40,976 nucleotides of DNA. Source: an uncultured Lachnospiraceae bacterium (GTDB taxonomy: Bacteria; Bacillota; Clostridia; Lachnospirales; Lachnospiraceae). Numbering within the stretch: position 1 is the stretch's first letter; each line of letters starts with the position of its first letter. A program made the translations under genes and the position numbers. Under the pieces are notes generated by a model. The model was not told the origin of the DNA. It saw only the letters and a list, made by a program, of their open reading frames with translations, and made no database searches. The DNA lies in NCBI GenBank assembly GCA_910588215.1, contig CAJUQJ010000037.1, forward strand, positions 1-40,976, written 5' to 3'. Positions 24,876 to 33,575 of the stretch are shown piece after piece.

Positions 24876-24962
24876 ATGTTATTTATGAAATTTTGTGCTA
24901 TGCCTCCTTCCACTGCCGATTATCCAGAGACATCTTGTAGTTCAATTATAGGCATAATTTGA
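24876..24962 (+). CDS. Putative 28-aa small protein
   Basis: The ORF has GGAGG five bases before its ATG, the best-spaced site in this gap. It encodes a peptide starting MLFMKFCAMPPSTADY and ending CSSIIGII, with two Cys and a hydrophobic tail. A -10-like TATAAT lies 100 bp upstream (24771-24776), and a hairpin that would mask the ribosome binding site lies in the leader. It could be a small membrane peptide, a signal-peptide precursor or a leader peptide; nothing decides between them. The mecA promoter follows it. Confidence 0.35.
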   Translation: MLFMKFCAMPPSTADYPETSCSSIIGII

Positions 24963-25020
24963 CAAAAAAGCAAGTAAATTCTAAAAATATTAAAAATTTT
25001 TAAACACTTTATGCACACTA

Positions 25021-25049
25021 TTGACTAAAATTAGCGTAAAGTATAAGAT
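25021..25049 (+). promoter_or_regulatory. Promoter of mecA
   Basis: The -35 is TTGACT (25021-25026), the spacer 17 bp, and the -10 TAAGAT (25044-25049). The leader is about 110 bases. Confidence 0.65.
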
Positions 25050-25167
25050 ACATGTAGCTGGCCGGAGAACAGGAAATCAGTGTGTCAGCTGCACATTTTT
25101 GACTGTCACACAGCAGATGATTTTGTAAGAGATTTTATTCTATAGTTGAGAAGGATGTGATCATCGT

Positions 25168-25950
25168 ATGAAAATAGAAAAAGTAAATGAGCATCAGATC
25201 CGCTGCACGCTGACCAGGGAGGATCTGGCGACCCGCGAATTGAAGATCAGCGAACTCGCATACGGTACAGAGAAGGCCAAGACTCTGTTTCGCGATATGA
25301 TGCGCCAGGCCGCTTTTGAATGCGGCTTTGAAGCCGAAGATATTCCGCTTATGATCGAAGCGATCCCTTTAAATTCCGAATGCATCGTGCTGATCATCAC
25401 CAAAGTGGAAGATCCGGAAGAATTGGATACACGCTTCTCCAAATTTGCCCCCTCTGTCCACGAGGATGATGATTACGATGAAGACAGCGACGAACTGATG
25501 GATGTCTTTTCGGAAGGTGCCGACGAAGTCCTGAACATGCTGCGGAAGATGAGCGGCAATGATGCGCCGAAAGAATCCTCCAAGTCCAAGCAGACTGCTC
25601 CCGCCGGCTCAGGCAGCGATCAGCATACCGGTTCAGAGAAGGCACCTGTCCAACAGGTTTCCTGTCAGCTGTTTACTTTCGGCTCTCTGAACAACGTGAC
25701 CAGACTGGCTCATGTGGCCAACACCGTTTACCAGGGTTCCAACACCCTGTATAAAGACGAGAAAAGCGGTGCTTATCTCCTGCTGATCGATTCCGCAGGC
25801 CAGAATGCTTCCGATTTCAATCGTATCTGCAACCTGATCTCGGAATACGGCAAGCCTGAGAAGTCCGTGAATGCCGTCAGAGCTTATCTGGAAGAACATT
25901 GCGAACCGCTGATCCGGGATAACGCACTTAAGTCATTGGCTCAGATCTGA
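25168..25950 (+). CDS. mecA: Adaptor protein MecA (ClpC adaptor)
   Basis: This 260-aa MecA/YpbH-family protein (not the methicillin-resistance PBP2a) delivers substrates to the ClpCP protease. The N-terminal substrate-binding domain (about 1-85) starts MKIEKVNEHQIRCTLTREDL and includes ELAYGTEKAKTLFRDMM. A charged, low-complexity linker (about 88-160, EDDDYDEDSDE) follows. The C-terminal ClpC-binding domain (about 165-255) contains LFTFGSLNNVTRLAHV and SGAYLLLID. AAGGA lies 12 bases before the ATG. It is transcribed alone from its own promoter and closed by a strong terminator. Confidence 0.92.
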   Translation: MKIEKVNEHQIRCTLTREDLATRELKISELAYGTEKAKTLFRDMMRQAAFECGFEAEDIPLMIEAIPLNSECIVLIITKVEDPEELDTRFSKFAPSVHEDDDYDEDSDELMDVFSEGADEVLNMLRKMSGNDAPKESSKSKQTAPAGSGSDQHTGSEKAPVQQVSCQLFTFGSLNNVTRLAHVANTVYQGSNTLYKDEKSGAYLLLIDSAGQNASDFNRICNLISEYGKPEKSVNAVRAYLEEHCEPLIRDNALKSLAQI

Positions 25951-25990
25951 TCTTGCGTTTTCGACAATCACTTATGCAACGCACATAATC

Positions 25991-26035
25991 AAATCCCGCG
26001 CAGTATTCCGATATCGGTGCCTGCGCGGGATTTTT
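25991..26035. terminator. Strong bidirectional terminator
   Basis: AAATCCCGCGCAG (25991-26003) and CTGCGCGGGATTT (26021-26033) form a 13-bp stem followed by TTTTT. It lies between the convergent mecA and giant surface-protein genes. Confidence 0.9.
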
Positions 26036-26052
26036 GCATTAACCCTTATTTC

Positions 26053-29000
26053 TTATTTTCTCCACCACCATAGGAATCCTTTGGCCTTGATGGTGAACTT
26101 GATCGTCTTCGTACCGCCGTAATTATCCACACCCCGGATCGTTACGCTGGCAGTGCCCTTCTTGACATTGTTCTTATAACTGCCTTCCACAATTTCAAAC
26201 TGGCTTTCATCCACCTGCTTTCCTTTGATCTTGACAGTGATATCACTCTTATCCAATCTGATCTCCTGACCGGTATAGGTCTGCTTCAGAACAGATACCT
26301 TCGCGGAAGAAATTGTTGCCTGTGTAATACGGTATTCACCTATTATCTCTCCTGTATAATTACTCCCTTCCATGGCTATTGCCTTCACCAGCAGAATCGT
26401 TCCCGCCGGGATTACATCATTTCGATCTACGTTCTCTCCCGCCGCACGTACTGTTGTCCCGCTGTCTGCAGTCGTTCCATTCTTCACAATAGTCTCATTC
26501 TTATAGGTATACGTAAATGCTTTGCTATAATCCGTTCCGGCTTTCAGAGCTCTACCGTTTATATCGGTGATTTTCACCTTCGTGGCATACCTATTCTTCT
26601 TATTCTGATAAGTCTTGTCTGCCGCTGTAAGCGTCAGTTTGTCAAGACACTGACCAGTGATCTTATAACGGAGCACTATACCGTATGTCCCGCTGTAATT
26701 CCCCTTACCCTTCACTGTAACGGCAGGCTGTTTATTCGGGTCGCTGCCATCGTTTACTGCTGTATGATTTTGATAGGTCAGCGTATAATCCAGCCCTTCT
26801 TTTAGTGTCGTTATACTACCGTCCGAAGTGCAAAACGTAACAGTTGCTGCTGGTTTCGCACCACCCTTTACATAGGAGACAGATTTCTGTGTAAGTACCG
26901 CTGCAAACCTGCCATCCGTATTGGTGCCAATGTCAAATTTCTGAATCTTAAACGTTTTCTTCAGGACGCCGGTATAACCGCCCCTGCCCGTAAAGATCAC
27001 CGTCGCAGTACCGGCATTTCGGTTCTTCTGCCACTTCGTTGTATAGTCGATATCCGGCGTCAGAATTTTCTCTTCCTCTATACCATTTGTCTTCTTCTTG
27101 ATGGTCAACTTAAGCTCGGGCTCCTGATTCGTTCCATCATAAGTAAACGTCTTCTCTTTTAACCCCTTCACCGTCACCTTGCTCATGGGTGTCCCCGTGA
27201 TTTTGAAACTGACCCGTTTCGTTCCGCTGTAGCCCTCCGTTCCTGACGAAAGTCCGGTGATAACCATGTACCCCTTACCGACCGCCGTATTACATCCGGC
27301 TTCTACCGGCTCTACCTTATAATCCACGCCCTCCGACAATATCTTCGCACCGTCTTTCACTATGAGCGTAGGTATGATCGTGCTGCCCGTATATGGCTGG
27401 CTGGAAATCTTAGCAACCGAAACCTTGCTCATCAACTTCAGATGATCCGTAACGGTCAGCGAAATCCTGCGTCTACCCGTAAAATTACCCCTGCCGGTAA
27501 ATTCTATCCAGTATCGCCCCGTCTCTTTCACCGAATCAATCTGTCTGCCGCCCTCGTTTTCATAGTAGGTAATGGTATAATCCGTTTTGTTTTTCAACTT
27601 CTTATCATTCCACATAAGAACCGGCAGCGGCTTCCGGGCCTTTCCAGTATATGCAATTGTCATCTGGTCCGCAACAAAGACGTTATCGCTCTTCTCACCG
27701 GCACTGTCTTGCGTACCGCTACCGATATCTAATGGCTGGATCCTGAAATACTGCGTTTCTTTTCCCACATAGTTGCCCTTACCCTTTACCGTGACCGCAG
27801 GAGCTTTCTTTGGCTCAAACGCCTGATCGGACGGCTGATACGCATAGGCTTTTGTATTTTTTGTATAAGAGATGGTATAATCGGTTTTCTCCTTGAGCAG
27901 CGTTTTATGATCATAAACCCTTACCCCGGGCTTAATCGCCTTGCCAGTATATGCGTAGCCCTTATCCGAAACGCCGGCAATCCACAGTCCGTCAGGAATC
28001 ACTCCGTCCGCCGGAATGTCAGTCGGCAATACATCGCCGATATCGCCCACGATCAGGATACCGCTTACATAGTCAATCCTGTAATTACTGCCCGCATCCG
28101 CACTGTAAGGAATGATTTGATACCTGCCTAGTGCCGGAACTGCACCGGGTTCCGGATCATATCGGAAAGAAGGTTGCACGAGCAGTCGATCGGTTTCCAG
28201 CAATCCCTTCACCGTATACTTCAAATCCTCATCCGCCGGCAGCCTGTCACCGGGTTTCAACATAACCGCGTCGGCAGTGATCGACACCGTTCTTTGTTGA
28301 ATGCGGAAAGAATACTTGTTCCCGCGTACCACGTATTGACCGGTCGCTTCCCCCGCAACATTTATGATCAGACTGTAATCTCCCGCCTGCGACGGTTCCT
28401 GCGCAGTCTCCGCATACACCGTTCCATCCGCCAGCGTCCCCACATAGCTGTATGTGAGTTCTACCCCGGATATCACTGTTCCCTCCAGATCAGTCAGGAT
28501 TGCTGTTCCTGTATAGGAAGCCGGCTTGCCATCGTACACCTTGTCTTCTATGATGATGCCGGATACAGCCACAATCTGCTTCAGTCCTCCTGATGGATTG
28601 TCTAAATAGCCGTTTTTATAGATCAGAATACTCTCTGTCTGCTCCCTTGGCAGTTCCGTGTATACTGTTCCGTCCTGCGAAGTCCATCGGTCTGTGTTTG
28701 CCGGCATCGGCAAGCTAACCGCAGTCTTACAATTCTTCGGTGTAAATAGATACGACAAGGAGCTGCAGTTCCCGAACATATTGTTGCCGTCCGCACCCGT
28801 CACGCTGCCCATATCAAAATTCCTTAAATCTAATCCGGTCAGGCTGCTGCAGCCATAGAACATGCCACCCATCTTCTTGACACGGCTTGTATCAAAACCG
28901 CTCAGATCTAAATCCTGCAGATCGCGGCAACCATAAAACATATTCCTCATCATGCCAATCTTACTTGTATCGAAGCCGTTAAGACAAAGCTGCGTCAGAT

Positions 29001-32000
29001 TCCGACATCCGGAAAACATGCCGTCAGCAGAGACATCGGTTCCTTCCGCTACCTCATCCATTTGAAAATTACTCAGATCGATGCTTTCCAGACTACTGCA
29101 GTTAGCAAACATTTGATCCATATCGCTCACGCGGCTCACATTAAAACTGCTCAGATCCAGATTCCTTAATGCACTGCAGCCCGCAAACATACTGTCCATA
29201 TTTTCCACATAACTTGTATCAAAACCATCTAGGGTCAGTCTCTCCAGACTGCTGCAGTTCTGGAACATTCGCTGCATGCTTCTCGATCCTGGATGATACA
29301 TATCGCCGGGATGATAGCCGAATCCGCTCAAATCCAGTTCTTTCAGGCTTCTGCAATTATAAAACATGCAAGTCATATTTTCCACTACACCAGTACGGAG
29401 GCTGCTCAGATCCAGGCTCGTCAAGGCACTGCAATCTGCAAACATATAGCCCAGATCATCATATATGCCGCCAAACCCGCTCAGATCCACGCTTTGCAGA
29501 CTGCTGCAGCCTGCAAACATTTGATTCGCATAACCTATACTCCCCGCAGTGACACCGCCGAGATCCATACTTTTCAGGTTACTGCATTGATAGAACATAC
29601 TCTGAACGTCAGAAAGGTATTTCATCTCCCAAGAGCCCAAATCCACACTCTCCAGACTGCCACAGCCCGCAAACATATTGGACATACTGAAAGCGTTGCC
29701 CATATCTATGGCGCGCAGATCAACATTCTGCAGGCTGTCACAATCCGTAAACATGTAATTCATAAATAGAAGAGCATCCACCTTGTTACCGTTAAGTTCC
29801 GTTGTCTTCTTAATCTTCACTCCTGACAAATCTACGCTCTTCAGATTACTGCAGCCCGCAAACATCGACTCCAGATTTGTAATATCCGACACTTCTACCA
29901 CGGCAGAAACAATCAGATCTCTTACTGCCGGCTCTGTCCACGGGAGCGTAACTCTGCCAATTGCCCATTCGCTTCGGTATTCTCCTTTTCCTTTGATCAT
30001 GAGTTTACCGTTTCCGTCTATCTGCCATGTAATATCGCTGACTTTACCGCTAGCAACCTCCTCCGGTTCCAGTCCTATCCGTAATTTCCCTTCGATATAT
30101 TTCAACACATAATTAACTACATCCTCTTCCGCTATAGCTGCTCCCTCTGGAATGATCGCATAGCTTCCCGCCCGATCTGTCGAAATCTGCTCCATCTCCA
30201 AGTCATATCTGAGCGTCGGCTCTACAGCCAGCCTGTCTTCTCCCACAAGACCGTTAACCGTATATTGCAGTTCAGACTCCTTCGGAATCGTCCCTCCCAA
30301 TTCAATAGAAACCGTCTGCGCAGTTATGGAGACCGTTCTGCGGCCAATCCGAAACGGATAGGTGACCCTGTCGTACTGCCTGCCGTCTGCTCCCGTCACG
30401 TCCAGCGCCAACACATAATTCCCGGCCTGTGACGGTGCCTGTGCACTCTCTTCATAGTCTTTTCCATCTGCCAGCCTTCCGCTGTAAAGAGTCGTGATCG
30501 CCGCCCCCTCTATCGGCATACCCATCTGATCAAGCGCCACCGCTTTCCCGTTGTATGCATATGGTTCGCCGTCATAGACCTTATTCTTGACCGTTATCCC
30601 GGAAATAAGCACCTTTCCGTCCGTCTCGTCGGCTCCAGGATAAGAGTTCTTATATAGAGCCAGACTGTGTGGCAATCCGATCGGCAGCGCCGCATACTCT
30701 CTCCCGTCTTTCCCATACCATCGATCCGTGCAGTCCGCCCCTGTCGGCAGCTTGATATCTGCGCTACAGTTCTTTGGCGTATACAGATGCGTCAATCCGT
30801 CACAGCCCTCCATATACGTATAACTATCTGTGCCGCCGGACACGCTTCTTAAATCAAAACCGCTCAGATCCAAATTTGTCAGAGTACGACAGTAAGTGAA
30901 CATGCCGTGCATATTTGTCACATTAGAGGTATCAAAATTGCTTAAAGCAAGCCCTTGCAGACTGCTGCACCCTGAGAACATCCCGCTCATATTCCCAACG
31001 CCGGAAGTATCGAAACTGCTTAGATCAAGCTCCTGCAGACCACCACAACCCGAAAACATCTCGCTCATATTCCCGACGCCGGAAGTATCAAAGCTGCTTA
31101 AGTCAAGCTTCTGCAGACCACTGCAGTCTAAAAACATCTTGCTCATATTCCCGACACCGGAAGTATCAAAGCTGCTTAGATCTAGCTTTTGCAGTCCGCT
31201 GCAGCCTAAAAACATCTCGCTCATTTCTGTTGCACTCGCAGTATGAAAACCAGCAAGACTCAGACTTCTCAAGCTGCTGCAGCCCAAAAACATACGACTC
31301 ATATTGTATGTCCGATCTGTCCGAAAATTGGAAACATCAAGGTTACCTATTGACCGGCACCCTGCAAACATCCCCTCCATACTTGTGACCTTACCGGTAT
31401 CAAAACCGCTCACATCCAGACCACTCAACCAATAGCAGCCTGAAAACATATTCTTCATATCCGTAACATTAGAGGTATTGAATCCGCTTACATCCAAGTT
31501 CTGTAAATACCAGCATTCATCAAACATACCCGACATATCCGTAACCTTGCTGGTATGAAAATTCTCTCCCAGATTAAGATCTATGGTCGTATCACCACCA
31601 ATCCTGTTAAGATAATCCGCAGTGGCACGGAACATGTTGCGCATGTTCGTCACATTAGAAGTATTAAAACTGCTTAAATCCAGAGCCTGCAAGTTGCAGC
31701 AATATTCAAACATGCTTTCCATATTCGTCACATTGCTTGTATCAAACCCACTCAGATCCAAGCTCGCCAATCTATCACAACCCCGGAACATATTTTCCAT
31801 ATTAGTGACATGGCTCGTATCCAAATTGCTCAGATCCAGGCTGGCCAGACGACTGTCGGCCCAATGGGAGTTTTCGCTATACCGCAAAGTATCACTCACC
31901 GCGAACATCCCCTGCATATCCGTAACCTGACTTGTATCAAGTCCTGTCAGATCAACCCTTTCCAGTGAACGACAATTATAGAACATATTTCTGGTGGAAG

Positions 32001-32586
32001 TAATACCCGTAATTCTAATCTCTGCGGTTCGGATCGGTTTCCCTGCCCAAGGTGGTTTCCCCTGATCGGCATAGTCACCGGTTCCTTCCGCAATCAAATG
32101 ATAGTTTTCATCGATACTCCACGTAATGTTATTGACACTGCCCGATGACAGGATATTCGCCGAATCCGTCAGGGTAGATTCCACTGCCCCGTCAGGCTGT
32201 GTTGTCTCTGTCGACAGCGTATTATCGGAAATACCGTCAGACTGTTCTGTGTCTTCAACTTCAGTACCGTCTTCCTCCTGATTTTCTGTCATATCCGTGT
32301 TACCGGATTCGCCCAGATCTGTATTGTCCAGCTCTTCGCCTTCTGTCTCAGCATCTGTCATCTCATCCGAAATATCCACCTGCTGCATTTCGTCAGAATT
32401 ATCCGGATTAGCAGACTGCACTTCCTCTTGGTTCGGATTTTCTTGCATATCTTCCCTTATCTCTCCCGACGCTGCATCCTGTTCCGCCGCAAATACAGGC
32501 AATTCCACACTCGAAAAGAGCATTGCACATGCCAGCAACATGCTCAATGCTCTTTTCATCATCCTTCTTCCTGTCGTTCTCATCAT
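26053..32586 (-). CDS. Giant BspA-like/DUF285 repeat surface protein (about 2177 aa)
   Basis: A signal peptide (about 1-34, with MLLACAMLFSSVELPVFA) precedes an acidic linker (to about 145). Then come about 14 DUF285 (PF03382) repeats (about 160-610) of roughly 26 aa with the pattern LDLSxFDTSxVTNMxxMFxGCxxL. Next are two MBG-like domains (about 660-850), a second block of about 14 DUF285 repeats (about 895-1290), a second MBG-like pair (about 1340-1520), and about seven Ig-like repeats (about 1530-2170) of the type YTGKxxKP...L..G.DYT..Y...G.AP.VTVKGKGNYxG...YFRI. The protein ends in FLWWWRK. No LPxTG or membrane helix is seen at the C-terminus. An adhesive or matrix role is likely from the family. 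The start at 32586 has AGGAG four bases upstream; an ATG one codon on and another at 32598 are alternatives. Confidence 0.88.
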   Translation of the reverse strand: MMRTTGRRMMKRALSMLLACAMLFSSVELPVFAAEQDAASGEIREDMQENPNQEEVQSANPDNSDEMQQVDISDEMTDAETEGEELDNTDLGESGNTDMTENQEEDGTEVEDTEQSDGISDNTLSTETTQPDGAVESTLTDSANILSSGSVNNITWSIDENYHLIAEGTGDYADQGKPPWAGKPIRTAEIRITGITSTRNMFYNCRSLERVDLTGLDTSQVTDMQGMFAVSDTLRYSENSHWADSRLASLDLSNLDTSHVTNMENMFRGCDRLASLDLSGFDTSNVTNMESMFEYCCNLQALDLSSFNTSNVTNMRNMFRATADYLNRIGGDTTIDLNLGENFHTSKVTDMSGMFDECWYLQNLDVSGFNTSNVTDMKNMFSGCYWLSGLDVSGFDTGKVTSMEGMFAGCRSIGNLDVSNFRTDRTYNMSRMFLGCSSLRSLSLAGFHTASATEMSEMFLGCSGLQKLDLSSFDTSGVGNMSKMFLDCSGLQKLDLSSFDTSGVGNMSEMFSGCGGLQELDLSSFDTSGVGNMSGMFSGCSSLQGLALSNFDTSNVTNMHGMFTYCRTLTNLDLSGFDLRSVSGGTDSYTYMEGCDGLTHLYTPKNCSADIKLPTGADCTDRWYGKDGREYAALPIGLPHSLALYKNSYPGADETDGKVLISGITVKNKVYDGEPYAYNGKAVALDQMGMPIEGAAITTLYSGRLADGKDYEESAQAPSQAGNYVLALDVTGADGRQYDRVTYPFRIGRRTVSITAQTVSIELGGTIPKESELQYTVNGLVGEDRLAVEPTLRYDLEMEQISTDRAGSYAIIPEGAAIAEEDVVNYVLKYIEGKLRIGLEPEEVASGKVSDITWQIDGNGKLMIKGKGEYRSEWAIGRVTLPWTEPAVRDLIVSAVVEVSDITNLESMFAGCSNLKSVDLSGVKIKKTTELNGNKVDALLFMNYMFTDCDSLQNVDLRAIDMGNAFSMSNMFAGCGSLESVDLGSWEMKYLSDVQSMFYQCSNLKSMDLGGVTAGSIGYANQMFAGCSSLQSVDLSGFGGIYDDLGYMFADCSALTSLDLSSLRTGVVENMTCMFYNCRSLKELDLSGFGYHPGDMYHPGSRSMQRMFQNCSSLERLTLDGFDTSYVENMDSMFAGCSALRNLDLSSFNVSRVSDMDQMFANCSSLESIDLSNFQMDEVAEGTDVSADGMFSGCRNLTQLCLNGFDTSKIGMMRNMFYGCRDLQDLDLSGFDTSRVKKMGGMFYGCSSLTGLDLRNFDMGSVTGADGNNMFGNCSSLSYLFTPKNCKTAVSLPMPANTDRWTSQDGTVYTELPREQTESILIYKNGYLDNPSGGLKQIVAVSGIIIEDKVYDGKPASYTGTAILTDLEGTVISGVELTYSYVGTLADGTVYAETAQEPSQAGDYSLIINVAGEATGQYVVRGNKYSFRIQQRTVSITADAVMLKPGDRLPADEDLKYTVKGLLETDRLLVQPSFRYDPEPGAVPALGRYQIIPYSADAGSNYRIDYVSGILIVGDIGDVLPTDIPADGVIPDGLWIAGVSDKGYAYTGKAIKPGVRVYDHKTLLKEKTDYTISYTKNTKAYAYQPSDQAFEPKKAPAVTVKGKGNYVGKETQYFRIQPLDIGSGTQDSAGEKSDNVFVADQMTIAYTGKARKPLPVLMWNDKKLKNKTDYTITYYENEGGRQIDSVKETGRYWIEFTGRGNFTGRRRISLTVTDHLKLMSKVSVAKISSQPYTGSTIIPTLIVKDGAKILSEGVDYKVEPVEAGCNTAVGKGYMVITGLSSGTEGYSGTKRVSFKITGTPMSKVTVKGLKEKTFTYDGTNQEPELKLTIKKKTNGIEEEKILTPDIDYTTKWQKNRNAGTATVIFTGRGGYTGVLKKTFKIQKFDIGTNTDGRFAAVLTQKSVSYVKGGAKPAATVTFCTSDGSITTLKEGLDYTLTYQNHTAVNDGSDPNKQPAVTVKGKGNYSGTYGIVLRYKITGQCLDKLTLTAADKTYQNKKNRYATKVKITDINGRALKAGTDYSKAFTYTYKNETIVKNGTTADSGTTVRAAGENVDRNDVIPAGTILLVKAIAMEGSNYTGEIIGEYRITQATISSAKVSVLKQTYTGQEIRLDKSDITVKIKGKQVDESQFEIVEGSYKNNVKKGTASVTIRGVDNYGGTKTIKFTIKAKGFLWWWRK
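26056..26076 (-). other. C-terminal FLWWWRK motif shared with the paralogue
   Basis: The last seven residues, FLWWWRK, preceded by KAKG, are identical to those of the 1773-aa paralogue (33579-33599). Three adjacent Trp and a basic end are unusual for a secreted protein. The motif may be an uncharacterised retention or sorting signal. Confidence 0.6.
30960..31225 (-). repeat. Near-identical 78-bp tandem repeats within the DUF285 block
   Basis: The same 78-bp (26-codon) unit recurs with its ATTCCC landmark at 30991, 31069 and 31147 and only a few base differences. Each encodes LDLSSFDTSGVGNMS plus MFxxCxxLQ. Flanking DUF285 units are much more diverged, so these copies arose recently and can be expected to vary in number. 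Confidence 0.75.
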
Positions 32587-32650
32587 CCTTCTCCTCATGA
32601 ATATTTTCCAACTGTGCGGTTGGAATATTTTTATAGTTATACTCCTGCTA

Positions 32651-32681
32651 ATTGTACCCCCCCCCGGTATAATTTTGTCAA
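32651..32681 (-). promoter_or_regulatory. Poly-G spacer promoter, probably phase-variable
   Basis: On the minus strand the -35 is a perfect TTGACA (32676-32681). The -10 is TACAAT (32651-32656), 5 of 6 to consensus. The 19-bp spacer (32657-32675) contains nine consecutive G residues (C on the plus strand, 32657-32665). The promoter points to the giant surface protein, 65 bp downstream. Loss of two G would give the optimal 17-bp spacing. Slipped-strand changes in such tracts are a known on/off switch, for example at Neisseria porA. Confidence 0.75.
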
Positions 32682-32803
32682 TATTAGGAGCATCACATCT
32701 CAGTCATGTTTTTCACATAACAACTATTCATAATTTGATGGAAAACGCTATAGATGATAATTTTTGTGTAGTACACCCTTGCAGAATGTAAAAGCACCTT
32801 TTG

Positions 32804-32860
32804 ATACCCTCAGTGAACAAGGGAATACACGCCATGTGTACCTTTGTTCACTGAGGGTAT
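32804..32860. repeat. Large hairpin with 17-bp perfect stem
   Basis: ATACCCTCAGTGAACAA (32804-32820) and TTGTTCACTGAGGGTAT (32844-32860) are perfect complements around a 23-base loop, which holds a further short ACAC/GTGT stem. It is downstream of the DUF1858 gene and upstream of the giant-protein promoter. No T-run follows on either strand, so it is not a standard terminator. A second smaller stem, AGAGGG (32880-32885) with CCCTCT (32899-32904), lies nearby. Confidence 0.75.
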
Positions 32861-32951
32861 TCTGCCCTTATATAACAGAAGAGGGACCCTCAACCGGCCC
32901 CTCTGAGATAACTTCATTCGTAAATATTGATAGAACAATAAACCAATTACA

Positions 32952-33143
32952 TTATACCGCAGCGATCTTCGCCATCAGGTCATCCACTGCGATGCCGTGC
33001 ACCATAGCCGCCTCTGCCAGCGTCTCTCCCTGTGCGGAAGGACATCCGAGACAATGCATACCGATCTCCATAAGTACCGGTGCGATATTCGGATTAGTCC
33101 TCAGCGCTTCGCCTATTGTTGTGTCTTTCGTGATATCTGCCAT
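32952..33143 (-). CDS. DUF1858 domain protein
   Basis: This 63-aa protein fits the DUF1858 family (hybrid cluster protein-associated disulfide domain): IGEALRTNPNIAPVLMEIGMHCLGCP with the redox-like CxxC pair Cys31/Cys34, followed by ETLAEAAMVHGI. Stand-alone forms are common in anaerobes; the function is not firmly known, but a redox or metal role is suggested by the CxxC. GGAGGT (33151-33156) is seven bases before the ATG at 33143, which excludes the longer in-frame start at 33269. It sits alone between the two giant paralogues. Confidence 0.85.
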   Translation of the reverse strand: MADITKDTTIGEALRTNPNIAPVLMEIGMHCLGCPSAQGETLAEAAMVHGIAVDDLMAKIAAV

Positions 33144-33243
33144 GATCATTACCTCCATTTCCTTGTTCTCAGCGATGTGCCCTTTCACGCCGTTCTGCGC
33201 CTTTGGGTATATCAACAGATTCTTCAAAATATAATGAGTATTT

Positions 33244-33366
33244 ACAGTATATATTATAGTAAACGACATAACAAATTTCTGCTTCCGGTTCCTGCCAAAG
33301 CCATATACGGGAGCTTTTGCAGGACCAAAAACGAAATTTTTAATGTCGTTAACTATAATTTACTGT
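33244..33366. mobile_element. 123-bp near-palindrome, MITE-like
   Basis: The stretch begins ACAGTA (33244-33249) and ends TACTGT (33361-33366). Almost its full length pairs with itself: TTATAGTAAACGACAT with ATGTCGTTAACTATAA (one mismatch); AAATTT with AAATTT; and near the centre GGTTCCTGCCAAAGC with GCTTTTGCAGGACC. It has no coding capacity. This fits a miniature inverted-repeat element or a long structured leader. No clear target-site duplication is visible. It lies about 100 bp upstream of the DUF1858 start. Confidence 0.5.
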
Positions 33367-33469
33367 CTTACATACCTTTATGCTCTAACAGTATAATCCA
33401 AGAATAGAATTCACGCAAGTCATTTTCTGCCCATTGGCAAGGATGTTAATCCCTCGTTACTATTCACGG

Positions 33470-33492
33470 TGCCCTGCACACGCTGCAGGGCA
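33470..33492. terminator. Hairpin downstream of the CAP surface protein
   Basis: TGCCCTGCA (33470-33478) and TGCAGGGCA (33484-33492) form a perfect 9-bp GC-rich stem with a 5-base loop, 84 bp past the stop codon. There is no T-run, so termination strength is unsure. Confidence 0.5.
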
Positions 33493-33575
33493 TCCGGCCA
33501 ATAACTTTACGGATTCAGGCAGATTGCCTTCTTCACGATATCGAACTTTACCGCAACGCTGCCTCCATATCTGCT

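Larger units (their letters stand above)
24304..25167. other. 864-bp gap between the GH18 operon and mecA
   Basis: This stretch holds no gene longer than about 45 codons that I can support. It contains, left to right, the GH18 promoter, a GC-rich hairpin (GGCGCCGTG 24409-24417 with CACGGCGCC 24428-24436), a possible minus-strand small ORF, a -10-like TATAAT (24771-24776, plus strand), a plus-strand small ORF with a strong ribosome binding site and a leader hairpin, and the mecA promoter. It is AT-rich around 24960-25020. Confidence 0.6.

Noticed and set aside
25080..25125. Operator-like inverted repeat in the mecA leader
   Set aside because: GTGTGTCA and TGTCACAC are only an imperfect match with mismatches near the centre; not convincing.
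26053..32586. LPxTG sorting signal in the giant protein
   Set aside because: No LPxTG-like motif and no hydrophobic helix occur near the C-terminus; the end is FLWWWRK.
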